A program made the position numbers and the translations under genes. 64,000 bases of DNA from Paraburkholderia kururiensis. GTDB lineage: Bacteria; Pseudomonadota; Gammaproteobacteria; Burkholderiales; Burkholderiaceae. The notes beneath the pieces were generated by a model. The model made no database searches. It was not told the DNA's origin and saw only the letters and a program-made list of their open reading frames with translations. The stretch is from NCBI RefSeq assembly GCF_034424375.1, contig NZ_CP139965.1, forward strand, positions 1,178,001-1,242,000, read 5' to 3'. Each line of letters opens with the position of its first letter. The stretch's first letter is position 1. Below, one piece after another: positions 33,362 through 42,155 of this stretch.

Positions 33362-34813
33362 ATGCACGAGGTGAGCTTGTTGATCGACGGCGTGTCGCGC
33401 GGCGCGTCGGACCATGAAACGTTCGAGCGGATCGGTCCGGCGAGCGGGCAGCCGGTGTCGCGCGCAGCGGCCGCCACGCTGGCCGATGCGGACGCCGCGG
33501 TGGCCGCTGCCGCGCGCGCCTTCCCGGCGTGGTCCACGCTCGGGCCGACTGAGCGCCGCAAGCGGCTTGCCGCTGCGGCCGACCTCATGGACGCCCGCGC
33601 CGCCGACTTCATCGCCATCGGCACCGCTGAAACAGGCGCCATGCCGAACTGGTACGGCTTCAACGTGATGCTCGCGGCCAACATGCTGCGCGAGGCCGCG
33701 GCTATGACGACGCAGATCGACGGCGCCGTGATTCCCTCCGACGTGCCCGGCAGTCTCGCCATGGCCGTGCGCCAGCCCTGCGGCGTAGTGCTCGGCATGG
33801 CGCCGTGGAATGCGCCCGTGATTCTCGGCACGCGCGCACTCGCCATGCCGCTCGCATGCGGCAACACTGTGGTGCTGAAGGCGTCCGAAGGTTGCCCCGG
33901 CGTGCATCGTCTGATCGGCAGCGTGCTGCACGATGCGGGTCTGGGCGACGGCGTCGTGAACGTGATTACGCATGCCGCCGCAGACGCGCCCGCTATCGTC
34001 GAACGTCTGATCGCGAACCCCGCCGTGAAGCGCGTGAACTTCACGGGCTCCACGCGCGTGGGGCGCATCGTTGCCGAGCTCTCGGCGCGGCACTTGAAGC
34101 CCGCGCTGCTCGAACTGGGCGGCAAGGCGCCCGTGCTGGTGCTGGACGATGCCGACGTCGACGCCGCCGTGCAGGCCGTCGCCTTCGGTGCGTTCTTCAA
34201 CCAGGGGCAGATCTGCATGTCGACGGAACGTGTGATCGTCGACCGCAAGGTGGCGGACGCCTTCGTCGAGAAGCTCGTCGCGAAGGCGCGCACGCTGAAG
34301 GCCGGCGACCCCGCCGCGCCGGGCGTCGCGCTCGGCACGCTGGAAAGCGTGGGCGCGGCACAGCGCATCAAGGCGCTCGTGGAAGACGCGCGCGCCCACG
34401 GCGCCGCGCTGCCGCTCGGCTGCGAAGTGACGGGCGCCGTGATGCAGCCTGTTATCGTGGACGGCGTGACGCGGAACATGAAGCTCTACGCCGACGAATC
34501 GTTCGGGCCCGTGGTCACGGTGCAGCGCGTGGACGGCGACGAAGAGGCGCTCGCCCTGGCGAACGACAGCGAGTATGGTCTTTCGGCAGCGGTGTTCAGC
34601 CGCGACATCGCGCGTGCGATGCAGGTGGCGAAGCGCATCGAGTCGGGCATCTGCCACATCAACGGCCCGACGGTGCACGACGAAGCGCAGATGCCGTTCG
34701 GCGGCGTGAAGGCGAGCGGATACGGGCGGTTCGGCAGTAAGGCGTCCGTTGCGGAATTCACGGACCTGCGCTGGATCACGGTTCAAACAGGCCCGCGCCA
34801 CTATCCGATCTGA
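33362..34813 (+). CDS. vdh: Vanillin dehydrogenase
   Basis: A 483-residue aldehyde dehydrogenase that oxidises vanillin to vanillate with NAD. It has the conserved Asn150 (APWNAP), Glu251 (LELGGKAP) and nucleophilic Cys285 (NQGQICMST), plus GSTRVG cofactor binding. GCGGAGACATCGAA precedes the ATG. Its place 53 bases after ech and before the feruloyl-CoA synthase makes the vanillin assignment secure among aldehyde dehydrogenases. Confidence 0.9.
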   Translation: MHEVSLLIDGVSRGASDHETFERIGPASGQPVSRAAAATLADADAAVAAAARAFPAWSTLGPTERRKRLAAAADLMDARAADFIAIGTAETGAMPNWYGFNVMLAANMLREAAAMTTQIDGAVIPSDVPGSLAMAVRQPCGVVLGMAPWNAPVILGTRALAMPLACGNTVVLKASEGCPGVHRLIGSVLHDAGLGDGVVNVITHAAADAPAIVERLIANPAVKRVNFTGSTRVGRIVAELSARHLKPALLELGGKAPVLVLDDADVDAAVQAVAFGAFFNQGQICMSTERVIVDRKVADAFVEKLVAKARTLKAGDPAAPGVALGTLESVGAAQRIKALVEDARAHGAALPLGCEVTGAVMQPVIVDGVTRNMKLYADESFGPVVTVQRVDGDEEALALANDSEYGLSAAVFSRDIARAMQVAKRIESGICHINGPTVHDEAQMPFGGVKASGYGRFGSKASVAEFTDLRWITVQTGPRHYPI

Positions 34814-34845
34814 ACGGGCCGGCTCGTTCGAAGCGGTTGGGAGCA

Positions 34846-34868
34846 GACCCGGTCGCGGAGACCGGGTC
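34846..34868 (+). other. Strong hairpin between vdh and fcs
   Basis: A perfect nine-base stem, GACCCGGTC and GACCGGGTC with a GCGGA loop, lies 32 bases after vdh in the 146-base vdh-fcs gap. No T-run follows, so it is more likely an RNA processing or stability element than a full terminator. Confidence 0.5.
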
Positions 34869-34959
34869 GCGCGGACCGGACACCCACGAACATAACAACA
34901 CGACGAATCTGCTGCCGGCACGTGAGCGCACCGGCCGGCATGCAGACAGGAGACACGCC

Positions 34960-36870
34960 TTGGATGCGTATGCAAGCCCTTTGGGCACAGCTGCCGGCGC
35001 CTCGCAGCCGTCGGCGGATGTGCCGTACCGGTCGGTCGCGATCGGCTCCACGCCGCCGCGCATCGAAACGCGCAACGGCTGCTGGTACGCGCGCGCCGAT
35101 GCGCCGCTCGGCGACTATCCGCGCTGCCTCACCGACCGTCTCGCGAGCGGCGCCGCGCGCCATCCGGACCGCTTGCTGGTGGCACGGCGCGGTGCTGACG
35201 GCCAGTGGATCGGCATCACCTACGCGCAGATGCTGGAGCGCGCGCGGGCCATCGGCCAGGCGCTGCTGGACCGCGGTCTTTCCGCGCAACGGCCGGTAGC
35301 GATTCTCTCGGGCAACGACCTCGAACATCTGCAGATGGCCTTCGGCGCGATGTGGGCCGGCATTCCGCATGCGCCTATTTCGCCCGCATATTCGCTCGTG
35401 TCGAGCGACTTCGGCAAGTTGCGGCATGCGTTCGACCTGCTGACGCCGGGGCTCGTGTTCGCCTCCGACGGCGCCGCGTTCGCGCGTGCCTTCGACGCCG
35501 TGGTGCCGCCCGACGTGGAGCGCGTCGTCGCGTCCGCGCCCGCGGACATGCAAGGCGTGACGCACCTCTCGTCGCTGCTCGATACGGTGCCCACCACCGT
35601 GGACGCCGTTCAGTCCTCGCTCACCGCCGACACCATCGCGAAATTTCTCTTCACATCCGGCTCCACACGGTTGCCGAAAGCGGTGCCCACCACGCACCGC
35701 ATGCTGTGCAGCAACCAGCAGATGCTGCTGGAGACGTTCCCGCAATTCGGCCTGGAACCGCCCGTGCTGGTGGACTGGCTGCCGTGGAACCACACGTTCG
35801 GCGGCAGCCATAACGTGGGCATCGTGCTTTATAACGGCGGCACGCTCTACATCGACGACGGCAAGCCCGTGGCCGGCAAGTTCGACGAGACGCTGCGCAA
35901 TCTGCGCGAAATCGCGCCCACGGTCTACTTCAACGTACCGAAGGGCTGGGAAGAACTCGCCATCGCGCTCGAACAGGACGCGCAGTTGCGCGCCACGTTT
36001 TTCTCGCGCGTGAAGATGTATTTCTTTGCGGGTGCGGGGCTTTCGCAGGCCGCCTGGGACCGCCTGGAACGCGTGACGCAGCAGTACTGCGGCGAACGCA
36101 TCCGCATCATGGCCGGGCTCGGCATGACGGAGACGTCGCCGTCGTGCATGTTCACCACGGGTCCGCATTCGGGCGCCGGATATATCGGGCTGCCGGCGCA
36201 TGGTTGCGAGGCGAAGTTCGTGCCCGTGGACGGCAAGCTGGAGGCGCGCTTTCGCGGCCCGCACGTCATGGCCGGCTACTGGCGCGCCACGCAGGCCGAG
36301 CAGCGCGACGTGTTCGACGAAGAGGGCTACTACCGCACGGGCGACGCCGTGCGCTTCGTGGACCCCGAACGTCCCGAGATCGGCATGATGTTCGACGGCC
36401 GCATTGCAGAGGACTTCAAGCTCTCGTCGGGCACGTTCGTGAGCGTGGGGCCCATGCGGGCACGCATCGTGTCGACGGGCGCGCCTTATGTGCAGGACGC
36501 CGTCATCACGGGCATGAATCGCGACGACGTGGGCGCCATGATCTTCCCGCGTCTCGACGATTGCCGGCGTCTCGCGGCCATGCCGCCCGACGCGGATGCG
36601 CGCGCCGTGCTGGCGGCGCCCGCCGTGCGCGCGTTTTTCGCGGACCTGCTCGCGCGCCTCAATCGCAGCGCGACGGGCAGCGCGACGTTGATCACGCGCA
36701 TGCTGCTGCTCGACGTGTCGCCATCGCTCGATCTGGGCGAGATCACGGACAAAGGCTCGATCAACCAGCGCGCCGTGCTCACGCATCGCGCGGCGCAGAT
36801 CGAGGCGATGTATGCGACGGATGCCGCCGATGCCGGCGTGATCCTCGCCAGCCACGCTGCACCCAACTGA
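34960..36870 (+). CDS. fcs: Feruloyl-CoA synthetase
   Basis: A 636-residue acyl-CoA/adenylate-forming ligase that activates ferulate to feruloyl-CoA. It has the phosphate loop TSGSTRLPKAV (with Arg in place of the common Gly), an aromatic-acid ligase core VDWLPWNHTFGG, and GLGMTETSPSCM. I chose a TTG start at 34960, with AGGAGA six bases upstream; an upstream frame would add an unconserved tail. The length fits bacterial Fcs. It is third in the ferulate operon. Confidence 0.9.
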   Translation: MDAYASPLGTAAGASQPSADVPYRSVAIGSTPPRIETRNGCWYARADAPLGDYPRCLTDRLASGAARHPDRLLVARRGADGQWIGITYAQMLERARAIGQALLDRGLSAQRPVAILSGNDLEHLQMAFGAMWAGIPHAPISPAYSLVSSDFGKLRHAFDLLTPGLVFASDGAAFARAFDAVVPPDVERVVASAPADMQGVTHLSSLLDTVPTTVDAVQSSLTADTIAKFLFTSGSTRLPKAVPTTHRMLCSNQQMLLETFPQFGLEPPVLVDWLPWNHTFGGSHNVGIVLYNGGTLYIDDGKPVAGKFDETLRNLREIAPTVYFNVPKGWEELAIALEQDAQLRATFFSRVKMYFFAGAGLSQAAWDRLERVTQQYCGERIRIMAGLGMTETSPSCMFTTGPHSGAGYIGLPAHGCEAKFVPVDGKLEARFRGPHVMAGYWRATQAEQRDVFDEEGYYRTGDAVRFVDPERPEIGMMFDGRIAEDFKLSSGTFVSVGPMRARIVSTGAPYVQDAVITGMNRDDVGAMIFPRLDDCRRLAAMPPDADARAVLAAPAVRAFFADLLARLNRSATGSATLITRMLLLDVSPSLDLGEITDKGSINQRAVLTHRAAQIEAMYATDAADAGVILASHAAPN

Positions 36871-36891
36871 GTTCGCGCAAAGGTCTGCACG

Positions 36892-38703
36892 ATGAGTCTC
36901 GATTACCGCGCGCCGCTGCGCGACATGGGTTTCGTGATCGGCGAGTGGCTCGATGCGCCATCGCTGTGGCGCACGGTGCCGCAATGGAGCGATCTCGATC
37001 TTTCCACGGCGCAGCAGGTGCTCGACGAAGCCGCGCGTTTCGTTCAGGAACGCATCGCGCCGCTCAACGCGAGCGGCGACCTGGAAGGCTGCCGCTTCGA
37101 GAGCGGCGAGGTCGCCATGCCAGCCGGCTTTGCCGAGGCCTACAGCGAATACGTGGAGGCCGGCTGGCCGACGCTCGCGCTCGATACCGATTGCGGCGGC
37201 CAGGGCCTGCCTCAACTGCTCGACGTCGCGCTCCAGGAAATGCTGGCGGCCGCGAACCACGCATGGCTCATGTCGCCCGGTCTCACGCACGGCGCCACCG
37301 CGTGCCTTCAGGCGCATGGGTCCGAGCGCGTGCAGCGCGACTTCCTGCCCAAGGTGGCGAGCGGCGCATGGCTCACCACGATGTGCCTGACCGAACCGCA
37401 GGCCGGCAGCGACCTCGGCTTGCTGCGCACGCGTGCCGTGCCCGACGCTTCCGGCGACGGCTATCGCATCAGCGGTACGAAGATTTTCATCACCGGCGGC
37501 GAGCACGACATGACGGAGAACATCGTGCATCTGGTGCTCGCCCGCTTGCCCGACGCGCCGTCGGGCACGAAAGGGCTTTCGCTCTTCGTCGTGCCGAAGT
37601 GGATCGATACGCCCGCGGGACGCGAACGCAACGGCGTGCGCTGTGAAGGCATCGAAAAGAAGATGGGGCTCAAGGCGAGCCCCACCTGCACGATGGCCTT
37701 CGAAAACGCGCTGGGCTGGATGGTGGGCGAGCCGCATCGCGGGCTCGCCTCGATGTTCGTGATGATGAACGCGGCGCGCCTGCAGGTCGCGATGCAGGGC
37801 GTGGGGCATGCACAGAGCGCGTGGCAGCGGGCGTCGGCGTATGCGCTCGAACGCGTGCAGGGGCGCGCCGTGGCTTCGTCCTCCGTTGCGGAGGCGCGCG
37901 CTTCGGCGCCCATTGCCTCGCATCCCGCGATACGGCGCCTGCTGCTCGACAGTCGTGCCATCGTGGAGGGCGAACGCGTCATCGGCTACTGGGCGGGACA
38001 TTGGCTCGACGTGGCCGCGCATCATCCGGATGCGTCGGCCCGGCAGGAGGCCGCCACGCTCGCTTCGCTGCTCACGCCCATTACGAAGGCGTTCTTCACG
38101 GAGAACGGTTTTGCCGCGGCGTCGAACGCGTTGCAGGTGTTCGGCGGCTACGGCTACATCCACGAATACGGCATCGAGCAGACCGTGCGGGACAGCCGCG
38201 TGTCGATGCTCTACGAAGGTACCAACGAGGTTCAGGCCATCGATCTGCTCGCGCGCAAGGTCATGGCCGATCGCGGCGAGGGCTTGCGGACGCTGCTGGC
38301 TCATCTGCGCGTAGAAGCGTCGCGTTGCCGCGAGTGCACGCACGCCGCGGACAGCCGCACGGCTTCCGCAGGCGAGCGGCTCGACGCGCTGTGCGCGGAC
38401 GTGGAACGTGTGACGCGCGACGTGATACGCGTGGGCAACGACGACGCCGAGCTGCCGTACCGCGTGGCGAGCGACTATCTCGCGCTGCTGGGCTGGCTGC
38501 TGCTCGCGTTCGCGTGGGCGCGTACGTTGCGTATCGTGAGTGCTGCGACTGCGGCCGGCGACGCCGATCCGTTCTATGTCGAAAAACGGGCTACAGGTGC
38601 GTATTTCTTCGACTATCCGCTCACCGCGTTCGAGCATCGTCTCGCGCTCGTCGAAGCGGGATGCAAGGCGGCGTTGCCCGCTGCGGGGCACGTTGCCGCC
38701 TGA
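36892..38703 (+). CDS. Acyl-CoA dehydrogenase
   Basis: A 603-residue FAD-dependent acyl-CoA dehydrogenase of the long type with an extra C-terminal domain. The FAD region CLTEPQAGSDLG is near residue 165, the middle segment ends in FITGGEHDMTENIVHLVLAR, and YEGTNEVQAIDLLARK near 440 holds the likely catalytic region. It follows fcs by 21 bases. Ferulate cleavage by Ech does not need it; it may reduce or oxidise side-chain analogues such as dihydroferuloyl-CoA. This substrate is inferred. Confidence 0.88.
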   Translation: MSLDYRAPLRDMGFVIGEWLDAPSLWRTVPQWSDLDLSTAQQVLDEAARFVQERIAPLNASGDLEGCRFESGEVAMPAGFAEAYSEYVEAGWPTLALDTDCGGQGLPQLLDVALQEMLAAANHAWLMSPGLTHGATACLQAHGSERVQRDFLPKVASGAWLTTMCLTEPQAGSDLGLLRTRAVPDASGDGYRISGTKIFITGGEHDMTENIVHLVLARLPDAPSGTKGLSLFVVPKWIDTPAGRERNGVRCEGIEKKMGLKASPTCTMAFENALGWMVGEPHRGLASMFVMMNAARLQVAMQGVGHAQSAWQRASAYALERVQGRAVASSSVAEARASAPIASHPAIRRLLLDSRAIVEGERVIGYWAGHWLDVAAHHPDASARQEAATLASLLTPITKAFFTENGFAAASNALQVFGGYGYIHEYGIEQTVRDSRVSMLYEGTNEVQAIDLLARKVMADRGEGLRTLLAHLRVEASRCRECTHAADSRTASAGERLDALCADVERVTRDVIRVGNDDAELPYRVASDYLALLGWLLLAFAWARTLRIVSAATAAGDADPFYVEKRATGAYFFDYPLTAFEHRLALVEAGCKAALPAAGHVAA

Positions 38704-38747
38704 TAGTCCTCAGGCGCGCGTGCGTAACGCGTGCATAGCGTGTGTAT

Positions 38748-38779
38748 TGCGCTGAACGCGAGCCCACGCGTTCAGCGCA
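38748..38779. terminator. Bidirectional terminator hairpin
   Basis: A perfect 13-base stem (TGCGCTGAACGCG with CGCGTTCAGCGCA) and six-base loop lies between the convergent acyl-CoA dehydrogenase and vanB genes, five bases before the vanB stop. T-runs are poor, but stem strength and position support termination of both transcripts. Confidence 0.6.
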
Positions 38780-38784
38780 TCACT

Positions 38785-39747
38785 TCAAAGATCCAGCACC
38801 AGCATCGGCGTGAGCGCGCGCGAACAGCACGGCAGCATCTGATCGTTCGCGGCGCGCTCCTCGTCCGTGAGATAGACGTCGCGGTGATCGGGCGTGCCGG
38901 ACAACACGCGCGTGAGGCAGGTGCCGCACACGCCCTGCTCGCACGAGACGGGCACCTCGACGCCGCATCCCCGCAACGCCTCCACGATGGACGTGCCCAC
39001 CGGTACGTCCACCACGCGCCCCGAGCTTGCAAGCGAGACCTGGAAGGGGCTCTCGTTGCCCGCAGAGCCCACGGCCGGCGGGTTTGTGGCCGCAGCGCCG
39101 AAATATTCCCGATGCACGTTGCCGCTCGCCCACCCCGCTTGCGCGGCCGCGGTCAGCGCGGCATCGATGAAACCCGCCGGCCCGCACACGTAGAGATGCT
39201 TGCCGCGCTCGGGACGCGCGAGCACCTGCGCGAAGTCGATACGCCTGCCGGCGGGATCGTTGTCGAAATAGCAGTGCGCACGATGCCGGAACGGCGGCGT
39301 CTCCAATTGATCGAGAAACGCGGCACGTTGCGGCTCGCGCGTGCAGTAATGCAGCTCGAACGAGCCGCCCGTTTCGTGCAGATGCGCCGCCATGCTCATG
39401 AGCGGCGTAATGCCGATGCCGCCCGCCAGCAGGATGCTGTGCGCAGCTTCAGCGGGGAGCGCAAAGTGATTGCGCGGTTCGCTGATGTCGAGCGTCGTGC
39501 CCGGCACGCAGGCATGCATCGCGACAGACCCGCCCCGCGAGGCCGCTTCGCGCAGCACGCCGATGCGGTACACGTTGCGCTCCGTTGGACTGTTGCACAG
39601 CGAATACTGGCGAACGAAGCCGCCCACATGGACGTCGATGTGCGCGCCGGCCGTGAACGGCGGCAGCGTCGTGCCCTCGGCGGGCGCGAGTTCGAAGAGG
39701 CAGATGTCCGTGGCGACGGCGAGTTTGCGGGTAAGCGTGACCTTCAT
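38785..39747 (-). CDS. vanB: Vanillate O-demethylase reductase subunit
   Basis: A 320-residue PDR/VanB-family reductase. The FMN/NAD part carries RQYSLCN and LAGGIGITPLMSMA, and a C-terminal plant-type [2Fe-2S] domain has CEQGVCGTCL with a distal Cys in LPCC. It passes electrons from NADH to VanA. The start at 39747 (MKVTLTRK) gives a family-like N-terminus, though the ribosome site is weak. It follows vanA by 149 bases. Confidence 0.92.
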   Translation of the reverse strand: MKVTLTRKLAVATDICLFELAPAEGTTLPPFTAGAHIDVHVGGFVRQYSLCNSPTERNVYRIGVLREAASRGGSVAMHACVPGTTLDISEPRNHFALPAEAAHSILLAGGIGITPLMSMAAHLHETGGSFELHYCTREPQRAAFLDQLETPPFRHRAHCYFDNDPAGRRIDFAQVLARPERGKHLYVCGPAGFIDAALTAAAQAGWASGNVHREYFGAAATNPPAVGSAGNESPFQVSLASSGRVVDVPVGTSIVEALRGCGVEVPVSCEQGVCGTCLTRVLSGTPDHRDVYLTDEERAANDQMLPCCSRALTPMLVLDL

Positions 39748-39896
39748 AGGCGTTGTCCGGGGCAGGCAGGGGCTTGCCGCGCGAACGTATGAGCACATCT
39801 CGCGAGAAGAGGCGCATACGAACGCGCGGCGGCGAGTCGAATCGTGAGCGGGGAACTCAGCTGAACTCGTGCGAATTTCAGCGAGGTCTGACGAAG

Positions 39897-40943
39897 TCAG
39901 GCGGCCTGAGCGCTCGCGGCCCGCTCTTCGTTGATTAGCCGCTCAAGCACGCGTCGCGACTGCACGCCGCCCGCGTCGATGTTGAGCTTCAGCAGCGGGC
40001 GGTCCGGCCACGCCAGCAGATTGCGCTGCTGTGCTTCGAGCATCTCCAGGTCTTCCGCGAAAATCTTGCCCTGGCCCGTGCGCAAGCTGTCGGTGAGCGC
40101 GGCATCGTGCACGGCGAAGCTGCGCGCCATGCCCCAGAAGTACCAGATCGAGGTCTCCGTTTCCGGCGTGATGAAATCGACCACGATGCTCGATGCCTTG
40201 TCGCTCGCGTCCGCGTCGTAGCCGCCCTTGCCCGCGTGCGCAACGCCGACTTCGATCATCACGTGGCTGGGCGGCGTGAAGTGGCAGATCTGCCAGCGGT
40301 CGCACGGTACGTTGTCGGCCATCCCTTTGGCGCGCAATGCGGCGGCCCAGAACGGCGGCGGCAGGATGCCGTGCATGAAGCGGCTTGTGGTGACTGTGTC
40401 GCCGTTCACCTTCGTTGCGGGCGGCGCTTCCTCGATCTCGGGCTGCCCGATGCTCGTGGCGTGCACGTAGGTCTCGTGCGTGAGGTCCATGAGGTTGTCG
40501 ATCATGAGCCGATAGTCGCACTTCACGTGATACAGCCCGCCGCCATAGGCCCAATCGGGATGCCCGGCCCATTCGAGGTGAGGGATGGCAGCCGGATCGG
40601 CCTTGTCCGCGTCGCCGGGCCAGACCCAGATGAAGCCGTATCGCTCGACAGCGGGGTAACGGCGCACCGCGGGAATGCCGCCTACGCGCTGGCACGGCAT
40701 GCTCACGCACTTGCCTTCGGCGCCCATCGTGAGCCCGTGATAGCCGCAGACGAGCTGGCCGTTGCGCACCGTGCCGAGCGAAAGCGGCGCGCCGCGATGC
40801 GGACAGAAGTCTTCGAGCGCTGCGACACTGCCGCTCGCGTCACGAAAAAACACCATACGTTCCCCGCAAATCTGCCGGCCGAGCGGCTTGCCTTCGATTT
40901 CATCGGGCGTACAGGCTACGTACCACGTGTCTTTCAGGAACAT
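39897..40943 (-). CDS. vanA: Vanillate O-demethylase oxygenase subunit
   Basis: A 348-residue Rieske non-heme iron oxygenase that demethylates vanillate to protocatechuate, releasing formaldehyde. The Rieske ligands are Cys47, His49, Cys66 and His69 (CPHRG and CGYHG), and the catalytic iron site is expected around NLMDLTHETYVH. AGGAGGAGACGA is a very strong ribosome site. It lies downstream of vanR and upstream of vanB on the same strand. Together with ech/vdh/fcs it completes ferulate to protocatechuate. Confidence 0.94.
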   Translation of the reverse strand: MFLKDTWYVACTPDEIEGKPLGRQICGERMVFFRDASGSVAALEDFCPHRGAPLSLGTVRNGQLVCGYHGLTMGAEGKCVSMPCQRVGGIPAVRRYPAVERYGFIWVWPGDADKADPAAIPHLEWAGHPDWAYGGGLYHVKCDYRLMIDNLMDLTHETYVHATSIGQPEIEEAPPATKVNGDTVTTSRFMHGILPPPFWAAALRAKGMADNVPCDRWQICHFTPPSHVMIEVGVAHAGKGGYDADASDKASSIVVDFITPETETSIWYFWGMARSFAVHDAALTDSLRTGQGKIFAEDLEMLEAQQRNLLAWPDRPLLKLNIDAGGVQSRRVLERLINEERAASAQAA

Positions 40944-41116
40944 TCGTCTCCTCCTGGCGTGTTCTTACGCCGTAAGCGTGGGCCGCTCGGGGCGAACCCA
41001 CGAGTCACATCCGACAGGTGCGGTGCCTGCGTGTGCCGTCCAGGCGCCGCGATCACCGTTGCGCGATGCCGTTCCTTCAGGCACCGGCGCAAGCACGGTG
41101 CTGAGAGCGGGTGGCG

Positions 41117-41884
41117 TTAGCGTGCGTTGCGTCGAATCAGGTTGCCGCCCGTGAGCTTCGTCATCGCGCGCTGGTTGTCGAGCACGCGCTTCAGGTTTTC
41201 GTGAGCGATCTGCGAGTGCTCGCGCATCAGCGCTTCGGCGCGCGCGCCCTGGCGCTGCTCGATGGCCTCCAGTACCGCGCGATGCTGCGCCTGCGCCACC
41301 ACGAGCGTTTCGCGCGCACGCGGATCGAGCGACTGCACGATCACGAACGCACTCGCGGATGCAAACGGCAGCGTGGCCACCTTCTCGATCTGCCGCGCAA
41401 CCACTTCACTGCCCGCGGCTTTGCCGAGCAGGCGATGAAAGCGCATGTTGGCGTCTACGTAGTGCGAGAACGTAGTTTCGTTCAGCGCGCCGACCAGCAG
41501 CGTATCGATCTCGTCAACACAGTCATGCAGCTCGCGCAGCATTGCCGCGGGTACGCCGCGTTCGGCGGCGAGCCGCGCGGCGAGTCCTTCCAGCGTGCCG
41601 CGCAGTTCGATGGCGTCGCGAATCTCGGCTTCGGAAAACGCGCGCACCGCGAAGCCGCCCGTGGGAATCGGTTCGATCAGCCCTTCTTCCTGAAGGCGAA
41701 TGAGCGCCGCGCGAACCGGCGTGCGCGACACGCCCAGCCGCTCCACCACCCACAGTTCGGAGATGCGCTCGCCCGGCGTGAGTTCGCCGCCCAGCACGAG
41801 TTCGCGCAGACCCAGCAGCGCGCGCACGGTCTGCGAGGGAGTGGCTGCCTTGGTGTCGAGAGCGGGGGCGTCGGTGATGGACAT
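41117..41884 (-). CDS. vanR: GntR-family regulator of vanillate genes (VanR-like)
   Basis: A 255-residue GntR regulator of the FadR/FCD type. The winged HTH is at about residues 15-85 (ISELWVVERLGVSRTPVRAALIRLQEEGLIEP), and a helical FCD ligand domain follows. I chose MSITDAPAL at 41884; upstream extensions contain coding-unlike sequence and operator sites. It lies in front of vanA and likely represses vanAB until vanillate binds. Two TGTATACA palindromes lie in its promoter region. Confidence 0.85.
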   Translation of the reverse strand: MSITDAPALDTKAATPSQTVRALLGLRELVLGGELTPGERISELWVVERLGVSRTPVRAALIRLQEEGLIEPIPTGGFAVRAFSEAEIRDAIELRGTLEGLAARLAAERGVPAAMLRELHDCVDEIDTLLVGALNETTFSHYVDANMRFHRLLGKAAGSEVVARQIEKVATLPFASASAFVIVQSLDPRARETLVVAQAQHRAVLEAIEQRQGARAEALMREHSQIAHENLKRVLDNQRAMTKLTGGNLIRRNAR

Positions 41885-41918
41885 GTTCTGCGCGGTGAGA
41901 GGCGTGATTGGCAATGAT

Positions 41919-41926
41919 TGTATACA
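41919..41926. promoter_or_regulatory. Putative VanR half-palindrome site 1
   Basis: The palindrome TGTATACA lies 35 bases before the vanR start. An identical copy is 85 bases further away, between vanR and the divergent MarR gene. FadR-type GntR proteins bind short palindromes with a TGT/ACA frame. Confidence 0.5.
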
Positions 41927-42003
41927 GCGACGCCGATGAATCAACATGGAACCCGCGAAATTGCGGGTAAACGAGAGGAGGTGTGGCGACGTATTGTGAT
42001 TCA

Positions 42004-42011
42004 TGTATACA
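42004..42011. promoter_or_regulatory. Putative VanR half-palindrome site 2
   Basis: The second TGTATACA in the vanR/MarR intergenic region, flanked by AT-rich bases. Two equal copies in 271 bases of high-GC DNA are unlikely by chance. No such copy is seen right before vanA. Confidence 0.5.
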
Positions 42012-42155
42012 AAGATGCCGCCGACGCGCGTGCCGTGGCGGCGCCCGATCGCAACTGATTGCGCTCGACCGCGCGACCCGACGCCGCGATTACACCCATG
42101 CCGCTGCCGCGCACGCGTGAGGTAAGATGGCCCGCGATTTCCATCAGGCCTATCC

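Noticed and set aside
34801..38691. A nearly 1,300-codon open frame on the minus strand opposite fcs and the acyl-CoA dehydrogenase gene
   Set aside because: It is a product of high GC and third-position bias. The composition is Arg/His/Ala-rich with no domain, and the opposite strand codes two clear enzymes.
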